Positions 57,612 to 64,000 of a stretch of 64,000 bases of DNA are shown here, piece by piece. Position 1 is the stretch's first letter. Every line of letters starts with the position of its first letter. The notes beneath the pieces are model-generated. The model was not told the DNA's origin. It saw only the letters and a list, made by a program, of their open reading frames with translations, and ran no database searches. The stretch is taken from assembly GCA_963675135.1 (NCBI GenBank), contig OY776131.1:37595381-37659380 (forward strand). The letters run 5' to 3'. The stretch comes from Galeopsis tetrahit. Its lineage: Eukaryota > Streptophyta > Magnoliopsida > Lamiales > Lamiaceae. The translations under genes were made by a program, and so were the position numbers.

Positions 57612-58632
57612 GGGATGTATTCAATTGAGATTCTGTTGGATTTTTTTGGACTTGAAAAGTCAGTGGATTTAGAAAATTCATAGACTCTATACAGAGTTTG
57701 ACGGACTTTTTTATTGATTTATATGGATTTTTATAGATTTGACAGGATTTTGAAATACACATTTTTTTTTATTGATATACATGGATTTCCATAAACTACG
57801 CCCCTAAAACTTAGTTCAAAAAAAAATTATTATTTATGATTATTATTCTCATCTTCATTTACACATAGTCTATGCATTAGCTTAAGTTGTCCTTGAGAAT
57901 GAGAAAGCAATTCCAAATTTTCCTCTTTCATGTCCAGATGTGTGGTGAATCTTGATCTTCTTTATATTCGACTGAAAATTCATCAGAGCGACCTTCTTTC
58001 CGAAGAAAGTTATGTAATCCAGCGAACTTGTGAATTGCAATTTGAAAATACCAAAAATTCGATAATTCATCAGAGCGACCTTCTTTCCGAAGAAAGTTAT
58101 GTAATCCAGCGAACTTGTGAATTGCAATTTGAAAATACCAAAAATTCGATTGAATAATTGCATTTCTGGGGTGACGACGTAATGGGGAATTGACGTCGAT
58201 TAGATATTATTGACGGTGTCCTATATACTATAATTTTTAAAGAAAGAACATAATTTTAGTAATTTTTTTCACGATAATAATGGTGGTGAAAAATCTGTGA
58301 TGCTTATCAAAGAACATAGTTAACACAATTTTTTTTTTCTTCTCTTTTAGAGTCTTTTAAGAGAATCCGTTGAAATCTCTACTTTTTAGAAGATATTTTG
58401 ATTAGTGAAATTTATTTATATTTTTGAAAGAGAATCCAACGAAATCCATAGAGTATTAAAATTCATAGTATTAAAATTCATAGATTGTTGAATACCTAAA
58501 GATTTCTAAAGACTTTTTAAAATCCGTATTGAATACCTCAAAATTTTGAAAGACTTTTAAAAATCCGAATTGAAAACCCTCAGATTTTAAAAGTCCAAAA
58601 AAAATCCAACAGAATCTCAATTGAATACACCC
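57612..58632. mobile_element. GTGTATTCAATT element, copy C (about 1.02 kb)
   Basis: Left GGGATGTATTCAATTGAGAT, right on the minus strand GGGTGTATTCAATTGAGATT, both then CTGTTGGATTTTTTT; TIR similarity runs on for several hundred bp with gaps. Interior shared with copy B. It contains an 87-bp tandem pair. No transposase and no clear TSD. Confidence 0.75.
57977..58150. repeat. Perfect 87-bp tandem duplication
   Basis: Two units, each with ATTCATCAGAGCGACC and ending CAAAAATTCGAT. The unit is a multiple of three, so a spurious 29-residue repeat stays open on both strands. Confidence 0.9.
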
Positions 58633-60095
58633 TCCTTAGTTTGTGTTATAATTTTCGTTAATATAATGTAGTATTAGTTTTTTTTTTTTTTTTTCAATTA
58701 TCTTTCATGTTATTCAATTCATTGTCATGTTAATATATTTTTTTCCTTTTTTTTTCTTTTTCTCTCACTTGGAAATTTATATTAGAAATTGAAGAAATTA
58801 TTTATGTATTTATAATATTTTGCATTAATATAATTTTTTTCCCTTTTTTTTCACTATTTATTTTAGATCAGTATATTGCAGAAAAAAAATATGTTTCTTC
58901 CATTTGCTGCAGGAATTAGTACGGTAACCAAAACTTTCAATTATTTTTGTGTATATAATAATAGTGTTATTTTAAAATCATTTCCGAAAACTTTTGTTGT
59001 TATTTTTCTTTTTTTCCTTTTTTTCGGCCTTTTTTTTTTCCTTTTTTCTTGCCTATTTTTTTAGTACGTATTTTTGAACCTTTTCTTTTATTAATTAAAA
59101 AATGGATAGCATTTTTATCTCAACCTTTTCTTCACTCCTAAATTTTAACCCAAAAAATTAATCTACGCCCTTTATTTTAAATAAAATTATATTATATTAT
59201 CTTATCTTATAGTATCATATATTTGTAAATATTTTTTTTTTGTAAAACTATAAATTTACAAATTTTTCAGAAATCCTATTGCATCAGGCAAAGTCCAATA
59301 AAATCTCAATTGAATACACCTGTCTAAGAAAATGATAGATGAACTAAATTGTTTTGAGCAAATTAATTTAAAAAATTAATCAATAAATTATAATTAGAAA
59401 AATAAGCGGATTATCTTTCATTTAAAAATACTAAAATTAAATAACTTTTAATAAAAAAACATTGTGTCTTTCAAAGCAGAGAGGACTAATCAATAATCCA
59501 TTCCTATATAATAAGAAATATGAAAATTTAGTAAGATATTTAATAAATTGATTAGATTAATTTCAAAAGAATTATAGATTTTTTTTTTGAGTGAATCATA
59601 GAAAAAATTAGGACATAGGGAAGAGTGAAAAAGCTATTGATATCTATTCAAATTTTTATTTTTGATACTTCGTAATAACTTTAATTAATTTTAAAAAATT
59701 ATTGAAATAATCGTGACATATCCTTATATAGAAGGCATTAATATTTATTCTAATTTTTTATTTTGATATTCGTAATATCTTTAATACTCCGTATCTTTTA
59801 TTACTAATCTATAAATTTACATATTAACGTACTTTATCTTAATAATTACTGATAATTTTTATCAATATCTTTTTTAACTTTTAATATATTAAAAAAAATT
59901 ACAAATTTATATATATAGGTCATGTTTGATAGTTTAGATTAAATCTAGATTAACTATATATCATTTTTATTGATCGTTTGATAGTTTAGATTAATGTAGA
60001 TTATGCTTTAAAATTTATAAAATTTAGTTATCATCCTAATCTTAGATAATCAATTTTTGCTATCAAACATGCTCGATTGCATTTGAATGTTTAGT
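58633..60095. other. Intergenic DNA upstream of UFD1
   Basis: No gene seen. T-rich low-complexity runs (58.68-59.06 kb), and at about 59.26-59.33 kb a lone right end of the GTGTATTCAATT family (TCTCAATTGAATACACC). Confidence 0.55.
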
Positions 60096-60156
60096 TGGGC
60101 CTTTTGAATGGAATAGTTTGTTGTATCGAAAATGGGCTGGGCCGAGGAACCCTAAA
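60096..60156 (+). promoter_or_regulatory. UFD1 promoter: site II motifs and telo-box
   Basis: TGGGCC (60096-60101), TGGGCTGGGCC (60133-60143) and AACCCTAAA (60148-60156) lie close together. Site II plus telo-box pairs are typical of plant housekeeping genes active in dividing cells. Confidence 0.55.
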
Positions 60157-60229
60157 GCCTAAACCAGAGGTCCATTAGCATCAGATGTACACATGGCAGC
60201 ATTAAATGTTGGCGTGTTTAAGAAGCATC

Positions 60230-60550
60230 TCAGCCTTTTCCAATCTCCTCCGTTCAATTGATCTCCGGTATCTTCCCTTCAATTCCTTGCAATTCTCTTC
60301 GACTTCTACAGTTTATTCTTCTTCGCATACGCCACGAATCTCCTTGGTAAGATCGAGGCTTCGTATCTGATGTTCAAACTATTCCATTCCATTCACTTTT
60401 ACTGTATTGCAGATCTGAACGGGAAATATCGAACTTCTATTTATTCATTATGCTCTAGGAATGTTAGCTTTCTGTTATTGCTTCATCCATTGATCTTGTC
60501 CTTTCTCTTGTTGTAGGCGAATTCCGGAATTTCATCACACGTTCGTAAAT
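60230..60550 (+). promoter_or_regulatory. UFD1 5' untranslated region with an intron
   Basis: CT-rich leader from about 60.23 kb. GT at 60347-60348 (CTTGGTAAG) and AG at 60515-60516 (TTGTAGGCG) define a 170-nt leader intron; leader exon 2 runs from 60517 to the ATG. Borders are from consensus only. Confidence 0.6.
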
Positions 60551-63491
60551 ATGGTAAGCTTGATTTTAGTTAGAATTTGCTTATCGCGTTTTATGGATTC
60601 AGGAATTTCTCGTGTAATATCTGATCGAATAACCAATTTTGTTTTTGGTGAAAGTTTGCAATCGTGTGTGATTGAATTGCCTTTTCCCCGTATTTAGAAA
60701 GCTTTGGTTTTTGTGCTCAGAGTTGTAGTAAAGCTACTGAATTGGACCTCACAATAAATTGGCAGTGTTCAGTATATTATGCTTTGTTTAGCTTAGTATA
60801 TTCGTGCCCTTTCACAATGAAATTGAATAGTTACGAGGGATTAACCTCTATGTTTGTTTTGGGATTCTATTACCTACTACTTCATCTAATCATCTCCCTT
60901 TTCAAAATACAACTCATCCATTCATCAAACACAACTTTTCACACTATAATAATTAATAATACAACACATATGATATCTCAAAGTACATCAAGCATCAACT
61001 CTGGATCCCCCCAAACCTGTAATGAAACATAAGCATCGTATAATCAACACGTGTTACCTCAGAAACTGTTATTACATACAGTGGAAGAGAAAGAATTGGC
61101 AATGCCTGTATTATAAATTGCATTCCCTTTTCTACTGGTCATAGTTTTGATCCTGGTGATTTCTTTTAATGTTTGCTTTTCAGTTTTTTGATGGATATGG
61201 ATACCATGGGACATCATTTGAGCAGACATATCGGTGTTACCCAGCATCTTTCATTGATAAGGTTGGATTGCTTTCTTTAGTACTTATGTCAATGTGATTG
61301 CTGTCATTTTTGTTGTGGCTTTAGCAAATATATTTTGACAGTGTTAATTATTTTTTATGTTCCACTATGCCTTGAATGGGCTTTAAGGGCTTAAGTTTGC
61401 TTCTTCTTTTTCCGGCCTTCCTAAAGAACTTGGGTTTTTCTTTCAATATTTATATCCTGCAGTGGTATAAATATTTTTCCGTGGATGCAAAAGTTGATGC
61501 ATAAGTTATTGTAGCTAGTCTACATTATGCTGAACTATAATTTTTTGCTTTTAAGTTGATTTCTTCCTTATGCTCTCTCATTTTTTTGCAGGCGCAAATA
61601 GAAAATGGAGATAAAGGTAACTGATCTATTATAAAAGTGTGGTCAGTTAGAAGGTTTTGTTCATTAAATGATGTCTTATCTTTTCATGGCGTTGTTCTTT
61701 TTCAGTTATCATGCCTCCCTCAGCTCTTGATCGTCTTGGTTAGTTACTCTAGCCTTTTGACATGGCTTATCTAGTGATCTGCATTTTGATGTAACTAAAC
61801 TTTTGATTTATAACTTAGTCATTAACCCTGTGTTACAGCTTCACTTCATATTGACTACCCTATGTTATTTGAGCTTCGAAATGGTGCTACTGAGCGTGTT
61901 TCACATTGTGGGGTTCTGGAATTTATTGCTGAAGAAGGCATGATATATATGCCCTACTGGGTAGGTGCCATCGGCACGATTCATTTTAATTTAATCACTT
62001 TGACTTCTGAACTGAACCTTTAAATTAATTTGTCTGTGCTGTAGATGATGGAGAATCTACTGTTACAAGAAGGAGACTTTGTGCGAGTTAAAAATGTAAC
62101 TCTTCCAAAGGGTACATATGTAAAACTGCAGCCACACACAAAGGATTTCTTGGATATTTCCAATCCAAAGGCCATGTGAGTGCACTTGAGTTTGTTTCTG
62201 CCAGCAATTTACGGAAATACATGACTGTTGACTATAGTCTAGTTTCTTGGTGTTCGGCTCCTTTAAAAATATTACTTTGTATTTATGCTATTGAACTAAT
62301 AGAAGATTTCTATGCTTGTTATCGTGATTTAGAGACATAAACACCGCATCCCAGCATATTTTGAATGAGGTTCAAAAGGATTAGATGCCTATTTTACTGC
62401 TGTTTTCTGCAAGTGTAGATAACATTCTCAGGAAGCTCATGCCTAGGTTAACGTACAAATTGAGTAGAATTGAGCACTTGGAATATGATATTTCACAGAT
62501 TCATTCATTTCGAGACATATTGAATGTTCCAGAGTGCTTGTGATGGATAATGCTAAAGTTGTATATGTATACACTATTTTCTTGAGTAGTGGACTTCTCA
62601 GTTTTGGTTTCTAATTTATCTTTATGCAGCTTGGAGACGACATTGAGGAATTTTTCTTGCTTGTCAACCGGGGATAGTATCATGGTGGCATACAATAATA
62701 AAAAATACTACATTGATATCATTGAGGCAAAGCCTTCTCATGCAATTAGTATTATTGAAACTGATTGTGAAGTGGACTTTGCTCCTCCTCTTGACTACAA
62801 GGAACCAGAAAAACCTGCTGTATCCATTCCAACAGGCAAAGCATCAGCTGAAGGTCCTTTTTCTTTTTTCCTTCCATACTCATAATTTTTTTAATCTCAA
62901 TTTCAGTATAGACGGCTTTACTATTGGTATAACTTATCTAATACCCATATACGTCTGTACTTAACATAGATATCACTACACACTTTAGTCCACTTGTAGA
63001 AAATCATTTTGCCCTTCAAATTCAATAGCCCTTCTCTGGTGGTTTATTCAGGTCAGGAGCCTCCTGCTGAGCCTGAACCAAAATTTAATCCATTTACTGG
63101 TTCTGGAAGACGGTTGGATGGGAAACCTTTGAAAACCCAGCCTCCACCATTGTCATCATCTGTATCCCAAGACAAGAGACCCAATGGTTCTGGTGCAGTA
63201 GGAACTGCTACTGCCTCAAGTTCCAGTTCACAAAGCACCAATCGTCAATCTCAAGGGAAGCTTGTCTTCGGTTCAAATGCTAATCGCCCTGGTGACACAC
63301 AGAAGAAGGTTCATCCCTGCTCCCTATTGCAAACGGTATGTTGTGAGTTATGCTGTTCAGTTCTGATTTTCTTTTGGTTGTTTGTTTCTGTGCAGCCGGA
63401 TACTCCGAAAGAGGCTAAGCCCGAGCCTCCAAAGAATGAAGAGCCAAAATTCCAGGCATTCAGTGGAAAGAAGTATTCGTTGAGGGATTGA
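60551..63491 (+). CDS. UFD1: Ubiquitin fusion degradation protein 1 (UFD1)
   Basis: Adaptor that with NPL4 recruits ubiquitylated proteins to the CDC48/p97 ATPase, for example in ER-associated degradation. Nine coding exons: 60551-60553, 61184-61261, 61592-61616, 61706-61738, 61839-61960, 62045-62175, 62630-62853, 63052-63308, 63396-63491, giving 322 aa in a consistent phase. All introns are GT-AG. The ATG is exactly the last triplet of its exon; the next exon begins FFDGYGYHGTSFEQTYRCYP, the usual plant UFD1 start. The N-terminal double-psi barrel domain spans about 1-175 (IMPPSALDRLASLHIDYPM, LQEGDFVRVKNVTLPKGTYV). Two CDC48-binding SHP-type motifs follow, FNPFTGSGRRLDGK and FQAFSGKKYSLRD at the C-terminus. 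The last intron (87 nt) has no in-frame stop, so its retention would add 29 residues. Confidence 0.95.
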
Positions 63492-64000
63492 TTGATTGCA
63501 AACATAACGAATGTGGTTGATGTTTTGTCAATCTGTGTCTTGAAAACAAGGGATTGATTGTAAATTTATCTGCTTTATATGGTTATCAATTTCTGGGCCT
63601 CAGGACTAGTTAAACTGAGTTTGTGTTGCAAATATGAAAAAGAAACCGTAGAATTCTACACCCTTTTGTTCAGATGATGTTACAGTTCAATTGCTATCTA
63701 TTGCAAACTTATTGTATAACAAGACCAGCTATGTGTCGAACTCCTCCTACTTGTTCTTGTTTAATGATGCTTAGTTTTACTATGATGTGATAGCCTGTAT
63801 TCTACTTGTCCTAGAGTCTTCCATGATGTATCCCTTATTTTTGCGGTTGATATTAATAAGATTTCAATAAACGTAGTAAATAGGGACCTTCTATATGTAG
63901 TCAGGGTGTCGTAATGTGTCGTAATGATTACTATGATTACCGTAGTCAGTTAATTTAAGCCATTAAAATTTTACGATATGTATTGTCGTGTCATAAATTT
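63492..64000. other. UFD1 3' flank
   Basis: Probably 3' untranslated region then intergenic DNA. AATAAGATTTCAATAAACG near 63.86-63.87 kb and other A-rich signals could serve polyadenylation. No further gene is visible before the window ends. Confidence 0.5.

Noticed and set aside
57382..57762. 126-aa minus-strand frame
   Set aside because: Phe/Ser/Ile-rich translation of A/G-rich low-complexity DNA spanning a mini-Helitron and a TIR.
60742..61032. 96-aa frame within UFD1 intron 1
   Set aside because: Lies inside a well supported intron, low-complexity, no family features.

Overview
This is nuclear DNA from a flowering plant, most likely an asterid dicot (Lamiales is my guess, low confidence). 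The support is spliced genes with GT-AG introns, AT-rich intergenic DNA full of plant transposons, and plant-specific proteins: PRP4-type wall proteins, an intronless plant arginine decarboxylase, a V-ATPase c subunit and UFD1. I see no sign of bacterial, viral or organellar origin.

Layout. (1) 2.8-14.2 kb is a cluster of three secreted proline-rich cell-wall protein genes on the + strand. The first two lie in a tandem segmental duplication whose junction can be placed at a 5-bp microhomology. The second unit later received a 2.0-kb PIF/Harbinger-like element at a site still empty in the first unit. The third gene has a reading-frame break just before its conserved C-terminus. A small PPR-gene remnant follows. 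(2) 15.1-17.3 kb is a three-exon vacuolar H+-ATPase subunit c gene with a MITE in intron 2. (3) 17.3-49.4 kb is a gene-free transposon landscape: a decayed Ty3/gypsy element on the minus strand (284-bp LTRs, 5-bp TSD) that split a Stowaway MITE; a 1.65-kb repeat insertion with hairpin motifs; a MULE-like element with ~335-bp terminal inverted repeats and a perfect 9-bp TSD; a three-layer nest of hAT in hAT plus a Stowaway-like MITE; a 3.7-kb decayed Helitron with a helicase remnant; and another hAT MITE. (4) 49.4-52.1 kb is an intronless arginine decarboxylase gene (705 aa) with a structured leader and a short uORF. (5) 52.1-60.1 kb holds a tRNA-derived SINE with a 15-bp TSD, a cluster of one inverted-repeat element family, and two abutting Helitron ends. 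(6) 60.2-63.5 kb is a nine-coding-exon UFD1 gene whose start codon is the last triplet of its exon.

The genes do not form a pathway. They are a tandem wall-protein family plus independent housekeeping genes (proton pumping, polyamine synthesis, ubiquitin-dependent extraction). Exon borders come from splice consensus, reading phase and family knowledge, not transcripts. Transposon calls rest on visible TIRs, LTRs, TSDs and terminal hairpins. I found no evidence of a new biochemical system; the most informative features are the duplication junction, the nested insertions with exact TSDs, and the gene 3 frameshift.
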